Origin: Streptomyces sp. WM6386
GTDB taxonomy: Bacteria; Actinomycetota; Actinomycetes; Streptomycetales; Streptomycetaceae
DNA length: 64,000 nt
Assembly: GCF_000972385.1 (NCBI RefSeq)
Contig: NZ_JXTE01000021.1
Span: forward strand, 1 to 64,000
Direction: 5' to 3'
The notes under the pieces are model-generated. The model had not been told where the DNA came from. It saw only the letters and a list, made by a program, of their open reading frames with translations, and did not search any database. Position 1 is the stretch's first letter; each line of letters starts with the position of its first letter. The translations under genes and the position numbers were made by a program. Positions 16,675 to 24,712 of this stretch are shown in pieces.

Positions 16675-17724
16675 TCAGAAGGTCAGCACCCCTCTGGCCA
16701 CCTTCCCCGCCTCCGCGTCCGCCACCGCCCGCTCGAACTCCTCGACCGGATACGTCTGCGTCACCAACTCGTCCAGCAGCAGCCGTCCTTCCCGATACAG
16801 CTCGGCGTACAGCGCGATGTCCCGCTGGGGCCTGGACGACCCGTACCGGCATCCCAGGATCGACTTGTCCAGGAACATGGACGCCACGACGAAGGACGCC
16901 TCGGCCCCGGCCGCCGGCATCCCGAGCAGCACGGCCTGACCGTGCCGGTCCAGCAGATCGACGGCCTGCCGGACGAGTTCCACCCGCCCGACGCACTCGA
17001 AGACATGGTCCGCCCCCGTCGGCAGCAGCTCCCGCACGCCCTCCGTGGAGGTCAGGAAGTCGCTCGCCCCGAACTGCCGCGCCACCGCCTCCTTGGCGGG
17101 GTTGGCGTCGACGGCGACGATCCGCAGCGCCCCCGCGATCCGTGCTCCCTGGAGGACGTTGAGCCCGATGCCCCCGGTACCGATCACGACGACGCTGTCC
17201 CCGCGATCCACCTTCGCCCGGTTGAGCACGGCTCCGACCCCGGTCAGCACCCCGCACCCGATGAGCGCGGCGGAGGGCAGCGGGATGTCCTGGGGGATAC
17301 GCACCACCTGCACGGCCTTCACCACGGTCCGTTCGGCGAAGGCGGAGTTGGACGCGAACTGGAAGACCGGCTGCCCACCCCGCGTGAACGGCTGCCCCGG
17401 CCGCCCGATCGCCTTGCGGCACATGGTCGGCCGCCCTCGGTCGCAGTCCGCGCAGGTGCCGCAGTTGGCCAGCGTGGACAGGGACACATGGTCCCCGGCC
17501 GAGACATGCGAAACCCCGTCCCCCACGGCTTCGACGACCCCTGCCCCCTCATGTCCCAGCACCACGGGCACCGGAAAGGGAATCGTCCCGTCCACCACGG
17601 ACAGATCGCTGTGACACAGCCCCGCCGCCGCGATGGCGACCAGCACCTCTCCCGGCCCCGGTCCCCGTACCTCCAGGTCGTCGACGACCTCGACCCGCTT
17701 TCCGTCGAACACCACGCCGCGCAT
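16675..17724 (-). CDS. Zinc-dependent alcohol dehydrogenase family protein
   Basis: 349 residues, class III-like medium-chain dehydrogenase. Catalytic zinc ligands are in GLCHSDLS and LGHEGAGVVEAVG, the structural zinc site is CGTCADCDRGRPTMC, and the NAD(P) motif is VVVIGTGGIGLN. The RRxE/NDMA-dependent subgroup is a reasonable but unproved guess. GGAGGAA precedes ATG 17724; GTG 17727 is an alternative. Likely oxidises an alcohol to an aldehyde in the cytosol. Upstream, across about 87 bp, is the RHH gene in the same orientation. Confidence 0.9.
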   Translation of the reverse strand: MRGVVFDGKRVEVVDDLEVRGPGPGEVLVAIAAAGLCHSDLSVVDGTIPFPVPVVLGHEGAGVVEAVGDGVSHVSAGDHVSLSTLANCGTCADCDRGRPTMCRKAIGRPGQPFTRGGQPVFQFASNSAFAERTVVKAVQVVRIPQDIPLPSAALIGCGVLTGVGAVLNRAKVDRGDSVVVIGTGGIGLNVLQGARIAGALRIVAVDANPAKEAVARQFGASDFLTSTEGVRELLPTGADHVFECVGRVELVRQAVDLLDRHGQAVLLGMPAAGAEASFVVASMFLDKSILGCRYGSSRPQRDIALYAELYREGRLLLDELVTQTYPVEEFERAVADAEAGKVARGVLTF

Positions 17725-17811
17725 CACCGGGTTCCTCCGAGGACACCCTGGCCGTCAGGCCAGGGAGGAATCGAAGCCCTGCAGAGGGAGGCAGGAAAAG
17801 CCGAGTCGCGG

Positions 17812-17970
17812 TCAGGACGATTCGGCGCCTGCCTCGACGGCGGCTCGCTTGACCTCCAGGCAGTAGACGATCTCGGAGTTGAGAGACCTGCGGGCAGATT
17901 TGGCCTGTTCGACCAGCCACTCGTGCAGATCAGCGGGCAGGCGGAGGGTGATGCGCTTCTCTTCATCCAT
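17812..17970 (-). CDS. Ribbon-helix-helix (Arc-type) DNA-binding protein
   Basis: 52 residues. The strand KRITLRLPADLHEWLVEQAKS and helix-turn-helix RRSLNSEIVYCLE fit the Arc/MetJ fold, used as an intertwined dimer to bind DNA through the N-terminal strand. ATG 17970 with GGAG just upstream. It lies divergently beside the TnpB element and upstream of the alcohol dehydrogenase. No toxin partner is seen, so a toxin-antitoxin role is not supported. Confidence 0.8.
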   Translation of the reverse strand: MDEEKRITLRLPADLHEWLVEQAKSARRSLNSEIVYCLEVKRAAVEAGAESS

Positions 17971-18020
17971 GACTCCAGAGTAGTGTCTTCCCGACTTTTC
18001 AATGGTGGTAAAGCGACACC

Positions 18021-19248
18021 ATGTCGACACGGCAGAAAGCAGAGCAGAGTGCCGGGCACGCTCGGTACACCTACCGGCTCCGCGTGTCGTCGACCGCGCG
18101 CAGCGCCCTGCTCGTCGAATGGGACCGCTGCCGGTGGATCTGGAACGAATGCGTCGCCAAGTCCCGCTGGACACACGGCCATAACCACGCCCATCCAGCA
18201 GATCAGTTGACGTGCGGCCCGGCCCAGCTCGACAAGATGCTGACCGACGCCCGCGCCCGCACGCCTTGGCTCCGCAACGGCGCGAGCGTGCCCACAGCAG
18301 CAGATCATTCGGGACTTCGCCAAGTCCCGCTCCAAAGCCCTGAAAGACATCGACAACCGGCTGCCCATCAAGCAGCGCGCAGGCATGCCCCGGCATAAGA
18401 AGAAGCGCGAAGCGACCCCGACACTGAACTACACCACCCGGGGTTTCCGCTTGAAGGACGGCCGGCTGCACCTCGCCGGGGGCATCGCCCTGACGGTGGT
18501 GTGGTCCCGCAAACTCCCCGCCGCTCCTTCCTCGGTCCGGGTGTACCAGGATGCGGGGGGGCACTGGTACGCCTCCTTCGTTGTCGCGACCGAGGTGCAG
18601 CCGCTGCCCGCCTCGGGAAGAGTGCTCGGCGTGGACTGGGGCATCAAGGAAACCGCTACTACCACCAGCGACGCTCACGACCTCCCCCACCCGCAGCACG
18701 GCAGGAAGGCCCAGGCGACGTTGACCCGGTACGACCGGATGGTGGCCCGCCGCAAGCCGAAGAAGGGACAGGCGTCGTCGAAGGGTCACCGCGAGGCGAA
18801 GAAAGAGCGCGCAAAAACCCACGCCAAGATCGCCCGACAGCGACAGGACACCAGCCGCAAATGGGCCAAGCGCGTCGTGCGCGATCACGACGCCGTCGCA
18901 GTGGAGGACTTCCGGCCTAAGTTCCTCGCGAAGACCACCATGGCCCGCAAGGCCGCTGACGCGGCGATCGGCGCCACAAAGCAGGCCCTGATCGAAATGG
19001 GCCGTAAGCACGGGCGGGACATTCGCCTCGTGCATCCCGCGCACACCACCAGGGACTGCGCGTCGTGCGGAGCGAGAACCAAGCACGCACTTCCTCTTTC
19101 TGAACGTACCTACACCTGCACCACGTGCGGAGCGGTGTCCTCGAGGGACAAGAACTCTGCCCGCGTGATGCTCGTCCGGGCTGGTCTCAACCCGGCTGGT
19201 GCTGAGGGTGCAAGTCCTTCGGGGGCGCTGCTCCCGGAGGCAGCCTGA
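18021..19248 (+). pseudogene. tnpB: TnpB (IS605/IS1341-type RNA-guided nuclease), one frameshift
   Basis: Codons 18021-18293 give the N-terminal TnpB domain; the rest is one frame over (18295-19248), together about 408 residues, the normal TnpB length. An extra base at about 18294 (between CCC and CAGCAGCAG) breaks the frame; skipping it restores PQQQIIRDFAKSRSKALKD. The RuvC triad is present: GVDWGIKET (D, codon 18634), VAVEDF (E, codon 18904) and SSRDKNSAR (D, codon 19147). The zinc finger CASC...CTTC is intact. No tnpA is nearby. Either a fresh pseudogene, a sequence error or, less likely, recoding. Confidence 0.9.
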
Positions 19249-19256
19249 GCCAGGAA

Positions 19257-19279
19257 TCCCCTTCCTGCCGGGGAGGGGA
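19257..19279 (+). repeat. TnpB element right-end hairpin
   Basis: TCCCCTTCC-TGCC-GGGGAGGGGA pairs as an imperfect hairpin just after the tnpB stop, followed by GGATGTCAA, the usual end of these elements. In known TnpB systems the omega (re)RNA ends here and its guide is the sequence to the right, which would be the last codons of the gene at 19285. Confidence 0.5.
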
Positions 19280-19284
19280 GGATG

Positions 19285-20436
19285 TCAAACAACCCCCTTG
19301 GGTTCCTTCGGCAGCCCGAGCATCCGCTCGGCGATGATCGTGCGCTGAACCTGGTCCGAGCCGCCGTAGATCGTGTCGGCCCGGGAGAACAGGAACAGAT
19401 GCTGAAACACGTCGAGTTCGTACGGCGCCGTGACCGACCAGTCGGCGGGCCCGACCCCCGCCGCCGCCCCCCGCACCTGCATGGCCAGCTCCCCGAGCCG
19501 CTGATGCCATCCGCCCCACAGCAGCTTGGCGACACTGGAGGCGCCGGCGTCCCCCGAAGTCCCCAGCGTCCGCAGGGCGTTCCACCGCATCACCCGCAGC
19601 TCGGCCCACTGCCGGACCAGCCGGTCCCGTACGACGGGATCACCCACCGCCCCACTGTCGACGGCCGCCCGCACCACCCGCCCCAACTCGGCGGCGAACC
19701 CGACCTGCTGGGCGAGTGTGGACACTCCCCGCTCGAACCCGAGCAGACTCATCGCGACCCGCCACCCGGCCCCCTCACCTGCGACGACATGCTCCACGCG
19801 CGCGTGCGCACCATCGAAGAACACCTCGTTGAACTCACTGGTGCCGGTCATCTGCCGGATGGGCCGCACCTCGATCCGCCCCGGCTGATCCATGGGAACG
19901 AGCAGGAAGGACAGGCCACGATGGCGGCTGGACCCCGGGTCGGTGCGGGCCAGCACGAAACACCAGTCGGCCTCCCGCGCCAGGGACGTCCAGATCTTCT
20001 GCCCGGTGACGCGATACGTACCGTCCCCGGCACGCTCGGCCCTCGTCCGGATCCCGGCGAGATCGGACCCCGCCCCGGGTTCGCTGTACCCCTGACACCA
20101 CAGTTCGTCGCCGGCGGCGATCGCCGGAAGAAAGCGCCCCTTCTGCTCGGGCGAGCCATGTGCGAGCAGAGTGGGCGCCAGCAGGTTCTCCCCGATGTGC
20201 CCGGAACGAGGCGGCGCACAGGACCGCGCGTACTCCTCGGCCCAGGCGACCTGTTGGGTGAGCGTGGCGGTCCGATTGCCGTACCCGCCCTCGCCCCATC
20301 CCAGCCCGATCCACCCGGCTTTCCCGAGGGTTCGCTCCCAACCGCGACGGTCCAGACCAGCCGAGGCATGTTCGCTGAGCCAAGCCCGAGCTTCCGCGCG
20401 GAAGGCCTCATCCTCAGCGGCAATTCCGAAGTCCAC
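19285..20436 (-). CDS. Acyl-CoA dehydrogenase family protein
   Basis: 383 residues. FAD/substrate motifs are WCQGYSEPGAGSDLAGIRT, YRVTGQKIWTSLA and FNEVFFDGA. The C-terminal DTIYGGSDQVQRTIIAERMLGLPK has Gly where classic enzymes carry the catalytic Glu of YEGTSQ, so the base must lie elsewhere or in a partner. GTG 20436 has GGGAGGAG at ideal distance. It follows the SDR gene leftward, with a dispersed repeat between. Its stop codon lies inside the right end of the TnpB element. Confidence 0.9.
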   Translation of the reverse strand: MDFGIAAEDEAFRAEARAWLSEHASAGLDRRGWERTLGKAGWIGLGWGEGGYGNRTATLTQQVAWAEEYARSCAPPRSGHIGENLLAPTLLAHGSPEQKGRFLPAIAAGDELWCQGYSEPGAGSDLAGIRTRAERAGDGTYRVTGQKIWTSLAREADWCFVLARTDPGSSRHRGLSFLLVPMDQPGRIEVRPIRQMTGTSEFNEVFFDGAHARVEHVVAGEGAGWRVAMSLLGFERGVSTLAQQVGFAAELGRVVRAAVDSGAVGDPVVRDRLVRQWAELRVMRWNALRTLGTSGDAGASSVAKLLWGGWHQRLGELAMQVRGAAAGVGPADWSVTAPYELDVFQHLFLFSRADTIYGGSDQVQRTIIAERMLGLPKEPKGVV

Positions 20437-20475
20437 AGACCTCTCCTCCCAAACGCCGGATGTGCCGACCCACCC

Positions 20476-20523
20476 AGGGGCGCGGGGAACTGCGCGACAA
20501 GCCACAACGAGCCCGCAGCCGCC
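20476..20523 (+). repeat. Dispersed intergenic repeat, copy 1
   Basis: Core GGGGCGCGGGGAACTGCGCG followed by ACAAGCCACAACG and GCCCGCAGCCGCC, between the acyl-CoA dehydrogenase and SDR genes. Other copies are at 32002, 32092, 41695, 52485 and 58692. Confidence 0.8.
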
Positions 20524-20546
20524 AACACACAGATCCACCCACCCCA

Positions 20547-21452
20547 TCAGGCGTTAGGACGTTCCCCCTCACGCGCGGCCCTCTCCATGGCAGCGAGCCG
20601 CTCCAGCAAAGGCATCGGATCCACCCCCACCGCCCCCGGCAAGAACTTCGCGATCCGCTCCGGCGTCCAGGAACCCTCCGCATACGCCGCGCGCAGCTCC
20701 CGCGGCTGAGCCCACACCGCGATCTTCGGCCCGGCGATCGTGTACACCTGCCCGGTGACCTCCCGAGCCCGCTCCGACAGCAGATACACGACGAGCGCGG
20801 CCACATCCTCCGGCTCCCCGATCTCCGCCAACTCCATGGGCACTCCGGCGGACATCCGCGTACGAGCCACCGGCGCCACCGCGTTCGCGGTCACCCCGTA
20901 CTTGTTCAACCCCAGCGCCGCACTGCGGACCAGCGAGATGATCCCGCCCTTCGCGGCGCTGTAGTTGGCCTGCGAGACGGACCCTTGGTGGTTCCCGCTG
21001 GTGAACCCGATCAGGGTCCCGGCCTGCTGCTTGCGCATGACGGCGGAGGCCGCCCGGAACACGGTGAACGTCCCCTTGAGGTGGGTGGCGACCACCGGGT
21101 CCCACTCCTCCTCGGTCATGTTGAACAGCATCCGCTCGCGCAGGATCCCGGCGACGCACACGACGCCGTCCAGCCGCCCGTACGACGACAGGGCCACGTC
21201 GACGACCCGCTGCCCGCCCGCCATGGTCGATACGTCGTCGGCGACCGCGACGGCCTGCCCGCCGGCCGCCTCGATCTCCTTGACCACGCCCGAGGCGACC
21301 TCGCTCGTCGGCGACCCACCGTCCACCGACACCCCGTAGTCATTGACGACGACGGACGCCCCCTCGGCCGCCGCGCCGAGCGCCACCGCCCGACCGATTC
21401 CGCGCCCCGCCCCCGTCACGGCGACCACCTTGCCTGCCAAGAAGTTCCCCAC
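20547..21452 (-). CDS. SDR family oxidoreductase (3-hydroxyacyl-CoA dehydrogenase-like)
   Basis: 301 residues. Cofactor motif TGAGRGIGRA (residues 14-23), VVNDYGVSVDGGS as in peroxisomal MFE-2-type dehydrogenases, and the catalytic YSAAKGGI with an upstream Ser (FTSGNHQG). The VNDYG signature favours (3R)-hydroxyacyl-CoA oxidation over fatty-acid synthesis. Divergent from the cyclase gene, with operator site 5 between them. Confidence 0.9.
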   Translation of the reverse strand: MGNFLAGKVVAVTGAGRGIGRAVALGAAAEGASVVVNDYGVSVDGGSPTSEVASGVVKEIEAAGGQAVAVADDVSTMAGGQRVVDVALSSYGRLDGVVCVAGILRERMLFNMTEEEWDPVVATHLKGTFTVFRAASAVMRKQQAGTLIGFTSGNHQGSVSQANYSAAKGGIISLVRSAALGLNKYGVTANAVAPVARTRMSAGVPMELAEIGEPEDVAALVVYLLSERAREVTGQVYTIAGPKIAVWAQPRELRAAYAEGSWTPERIAKFLPGAVGVDPMPLLERLAAMERAAREGERPNA

Positions 21453-21474
21453 GCCCGGCCCCTTCCCGCGGTTT

Positions 21475-21489
21475 CTGACGGACCGTTAG
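21475..21489. promoter_or_regulatory. TetR-type operator palindrome, site 5 (one mismatch)
   Basis: CTGACGGACCGTTAG in the SDR/cyclase divergent promoter, 22 bp from the SDR start. A second, differently spaced TGACCCGTCAG lies at 21496-21506. Confidence 0.6.
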
Positions 21490-21537
21490 ATTTTATGACC
21501 CGTCAGACACCCGTAGACAAGCCCCGGGGGAGCACCG

Positions 21538-22473
21538 ATGACACTGCCCGCGATGCATCCGGCGTTTCACGACATCGCCAAGCGCGTGAACAATTGGGGC
21601 CGTTGGGGCGCCGACGACGAGATCGGCACCCTCAACCTGATCACCGACGAGGTCGTACGCCAGGCCGCGACGGAGGTCAGGTCCGGCCGCCGCGTCCCGC
21701 TCTCCCTCCCACTGAAGGAGGACGGCGTACAGACGGGCCTGATACCGGGCCGGGTCAATCCCCTGCACGCGATGGTGCAGATCAACCAGGAGATCTTCGG
21801 CCCGGGCACGGTCGCGTGCAGCGACGACGCCGTGACGATGGGGCTACAGGCGGCCACCCACTGGGACGCGCTCACCCATGTCTCGCACTCGGGCGTGCTC
21901 TACAACGGCCGCCCCGCCGGCACCATCACCGCGCACGGCGGCGCCCGCTTCAGCGGCATCGACAAGGCACGGCACATCGTCTCGCGCGGCGTACTGCTGG
22001 ACGTGGCCCGCGCACACGGTACGGCACGGCTGGACGGTGCGTACGCCGTCACACCGGAGGATCTGGACGCCGCCGAGGAACTCGCGGGCACGCGCGTGCG
22101 GGCCGGCGACATCGTGCTCGTACGGACGGGGCAGATCCAGGCGTATCTGGCGGGCGACAAGCACGCGTACGGCTATCCGTCGCCGGGCTTGTCGATCCGT
22201 ACGCCGGAGTGGTTCCACGCACGCGATGTCGCGGCGGTCGCGAACGACACGCTGACCTTCGAGATCTTTCCGCCCGAGATCGAGGATCTGTGGCTGCCCG
22301 TGCACGCGCTCGACCTCGTGGAGATGGGGATGCTGCAAGGCCAGAACTGGAATCTCGAAGAGTTGTCCACAGCCTGTGGAGAAGCGGGCCGCTACACGTT
22401 CCTGCTGTCGGCGATGCCCGAGCCGTTCGTCGGGGCGACGGGCACTCCGGTGGCTCCGGTCGCCATTCTCTGA
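21538..22473 (+). CDS. Cyclase-family (kynurenine formamidase-like) metal hydrolase
   Basis: 311 residues of the PF04199 type. The metal site is ATHWDALTHVSH (His/Asp), with GVLLDVARAHG, AGDIVLVRTGQ and a distal WLPVHALDLVEMGMLQGQNWNLEEL. N-terminal NNWGRWGADDEIGTLNLIT is the conserved start of the actinobacterial subgroup. Family members hydrolyse amide or lactone bonds, or cleave rings. The context, with beta-oxidation genes and a shared operator, suggests ring opening of a catabolic intermediate. ATG just downstream of the divergent operator. Confidence 0.85.
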   Translation: MTLPAMHPAFHDIAKRVNNWGRWGADDEIGTLNLITDEVVRQAATEVRSGRRVPLSLPLKEDGVQTGLIPGRVNPLHAMVQINQEIFGPGTVACSDDAVTMGLQAATHWDALTHVSHSGVLYNGRPAGTITAHGGARFSGIDKARHIVSRGVLLDVARAHGTARLDGAYAVTPEDLDAAEELAGTRVRAGDIVLVRTGQIQAYLAGDKHAYGYPSPGLSIRTPEWFHARDVAAVANDTLTFEIFPPEIEDLWLPVHALDLVEMGMLQGQNWNLEELSTACGEAGRYTFLLSAMPEPFVGATGTPVAPVAIL

Positions 22474-22851
22474 CACGGCGGACACGGGCAAGGTCGGACG
22501 GCGGCGCCCCAACGCCCGCCCCGAGCACGGCATCGCGCCCCGCCGTCCGACTCGGCGCACCCTCCCCCAACGGTTCCTCTTGCCCCGGAGAGAACCGGCA
22601 CCGAATCACGACCCACACTCGCCGAGGGCTCCCGTCACCGGAACCCACGTCGTCCCCTCGCGGCGAATCGCTGACCACAAGCGTGAGCAAGCGGACACAC
22701 GGCGTCAACACCTGTTCGGGGATTTATTACTTACGCACCATTTGCTACGGGCGCGCACGGAAGCACATCGCGGCGCACCACCCGTCGATCGACAGGGAGG
22801 ACCGGGGCGCCCTGCAACCGCGCTCCGACCGCGCCACCTCGGACAGCGGCC
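22474..22851. other. Intergenic stretch without a recognised gene
   Basis: 378 bp between the cyclase and the convergent ATPase gene. It contains an unusually A/T-rich patch (GGGGATTTATTACTTACG, 22720-22737). Short open frames on both strands lack convincing composition. No hairpin terminator stood out. Confidence 0.4.
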
Positions 22852-23340
22852 TCAGACCGCCTCGTACGCCAGCCCCTCGTACCCCTCGAACGCCGAGGCG
22901 CCGCCGCCGAAGGACGCGGCACCCTCACGGCCCTTCGCCGCACAGCGGTCGAGTTCGCACCAGATGCGCTTACCGGCCCCTTCGGGGCTCCAGCCCCACC
23001 GGTCGGCGAGGCCGTCGACCAGGGCGAGTCCGCGTCCGCCCGTGGCGTCACCGTCGACGCAGCGCGGCACGGGGGCACGGCCACTGGCGTCGGCCACCTC
23101 GAGGCGGACGGTGGCCTGTTCGGCCGCGGCACAGGGCAGCGACAGACGCAGGACGGCCGGACAGCCGGTGTGCACCACGGCGTTGGTGACCAGTTCGGAC
23201 ACGAGCAGGATCAGGGTCTCGGCGAGCGCCTCGTCGGCCCCTATCCCGGACCCGGCAAGCCGCGAGCGGGCCCACCGCCGGGCTCGCCCCACCTCTGCGG
23301 GGTCGGGCCGGATCTCCAGCTGCACTTGAAGCACCTGCAC
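22852..23340 (-). CDS. ATP-binding (HATPase, anti-sigma/RsbW-like) regulator
   Basis: 162 residues. GHKL motifs: SELVTNAVVHTG (N-box) and GGRGLALVDGLADRWG (G-box), with KRIWCELD at the end. This is the Streptomyces family of small serine kinase/anti-sigma-like proteins with many paralogues. GTG start at 23340. Its target is not encoded beside it; the STAS protein at 29302 is a possible but distant partner. Confidence 0.85.
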   Translation of the reverse strand: MQVLQVQLEIRPDPAEVGRARRWARSRLAGSGIGADEALAETLILLVSELVTNAVVHTGCPAVLRLSLPCAAAEQATVRLEVADASGRAPVPRCVDGDATGGRGLALVDGLADRWGWSPEGAGKRIWCELDRCAAKGREGAASFGGGASAFEGYEGLAYEAV

Positions 23341-23833
23341 CGCTCACACCATCCGAACCGGCAGACACATAGCCTCGCGCCTCACGAGGGCCACGATCGT
23401 AGCCATTTTTTGCATGGCCAGAACAATGGCCACAGCCGGGATCACAGAACGTGAATCCCTTACGAGACAGCATGGTTGACGTACAGTCACCTCAACAAGC
23501 GCTTCGGGCATATTCCAGCGCGAAGGAGTACCCGGGTGGCATACTGTGCGACGCTCGTTGCGGGGAGTCGAACAGGTGGAGGCCAAGGACCCGCCGACCG
23601 TGCGAGAAGCGGCGCGCACCGCCGCATCCGGAGCCGCCACAGAGGCAACACCGGCATGGCTCGTGCTCGGAACCACTCGCATCCCACAGAAGGTACCGGA
23701 GCGACTCCCCGACTCCAGGCCGTGACGGGTCACGCATAGGACACAACCCGATATCAACACTCCGTAATTCCGGTATGCCACAATCCGCGACATTCGCGGG
23801 AGCGCTCCCGCCGCCCCCGCGGCCGACTCCCTG
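23341..23833. other. Intergenic region with a possible small ORF (23546-23725, +)
   Basis: 493 bp. A 59-residue frame from GTG 23546 (VRRSLRGVEQVEAKDPP...) has moderate protein-like composition. The overlapping frame from GTG 23536 has the better ribosome site (AAGGAG at 23523-23528). TTGACG near 23476 and CATACT near 23540 could be promoter parts. Nothing here is recognised; both frames are weak. Confidence 0.3.
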
Positions 23834-24712
23834 TCAGGCCGTCAGCTCGGCCGCGAGCAGCTCCTCACTCTCCGTGCGTCCACCGCCACGCTGTGCCCGC
23901 ACCCAGGCCCGCTTCAGATGCAGATGCACCTCGGACTCCCAGGTGAAGCCCATGCCGCCGTGCACCTGGAGGCAGTCGCGGGCGCCGCGTACGGCGGCCT
24001 CGTCGGCGAGCAGCCGGGCCGCGGCGATGTCGGCCGGGTCCTCGGTGACGGCGGCCGCGTAGACCGCCGCACGGGCCACCTCGGCCCGCACCAGCAGCTG
24101 GGCGCAGAGATGCTTGACGGCCTGGAACGCCCCGATCGGCTGCCCGAACTGCTCACGCGTCCGGGCGTGTTGCACCGCCAGCTCGCACGCGCGCGTGGCG
24201 GTGCCGAGCTGCTCGGCGGCGGTGAGGAGCACGGCGACGTGGTCGGTCACGGCGGCCCCGGATGTGCGATGCAGAGGAGTCAACGGGTCGACCGACCGCA
24301 GCGCCACGGCGTCGGCGGCATCGCCTAGTACGACGTCGGCGGCCTCCAGCCACTCCACCAGCCCGCCGTCCACGCCCGCCACGACCACCGACCCGTCGGC
24401 CGCCCCGGGCACCGCGCCCGCCGCGAGATGCGTGGCCACCAGCGGCCCGGGCAGCAGCACCCGCCCCGCCTCCTCGAAGGCCAACACGGCCTCGGAGAGC
24501 CCGAGTCCGACCCCTCCGCCGTCCTCCGGCACCCTGAGCGCGAAGAACCCGGCCTCCCCCAGCTCCCGCCACAGCGCCCGGTCCAGGCGGCCGGGCGAGC
24601 CGACGGCGGCCCACAGCGCCTCGCGGTCGAAACGCCGGGCCAGCAGCCCTCGTACGCCGTCCCGCAACGCGCGTTGATCATCGGTGAGTTGGAAACGCAC
24701 GGGAACAGTCAC
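23834..24712 (-). CDS. Acyl-CoA dehydrogenase, small subunit-like
   Basis: 292 residues, shorter than the usual 380. Readable motifs are FQLTDDQRALRDGVRGLLARRF, GLGLSEAVLAFEEAGRVLLPGP, ARTREQFGQPIGAFQAVKHLCAQ and VHGGMGFTWESEVHLHLKRAW. The middle beta-domain is reduced. GTG 24712 overlaps the stop of the upstream partner (GTGA). Short-plus-long pairs like this form alpha2beta2 dehydrogenases on bulky CoA substrates, as in steroid side-chain degradation (FadE26/27, FadE28/29). That assembly is inferred here. Confidence 0.85.
   Translation of the reverse strand: MTVPVRFQLTDDQRALRDGVRGLLARRFDREALWAAVGSPGRLDRALWRELGEAGFFALRVPEDGGGVGLGLSEAVLAFEEAGRVLLPGPLVATHLAAGAVPGAADGSVVVAGVDGGLVEWLEAADVVLGDAADAVALRSVDPLTPLHRTSGAAVTDHVAVLLTAAEQLGTATRACELAVQHARTREQFGQPIGAFQAVKHLCAQLLVRAEVARAAVYAAAVTEDPADIAAARLLADEAAVRGARDCLQVHGGMGFTWESEVHLHLKRAWVRAQRGGGRTESEELLAAELTA

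Noticed and set aside
17812..19248. RHH protein plus TnpB as a toxin-antitoxin or defence module
   Set aside because: No toxin partner is present, and TnpB neighbours are usually accidental. The RHH gene looks like an ordinary small regulator.
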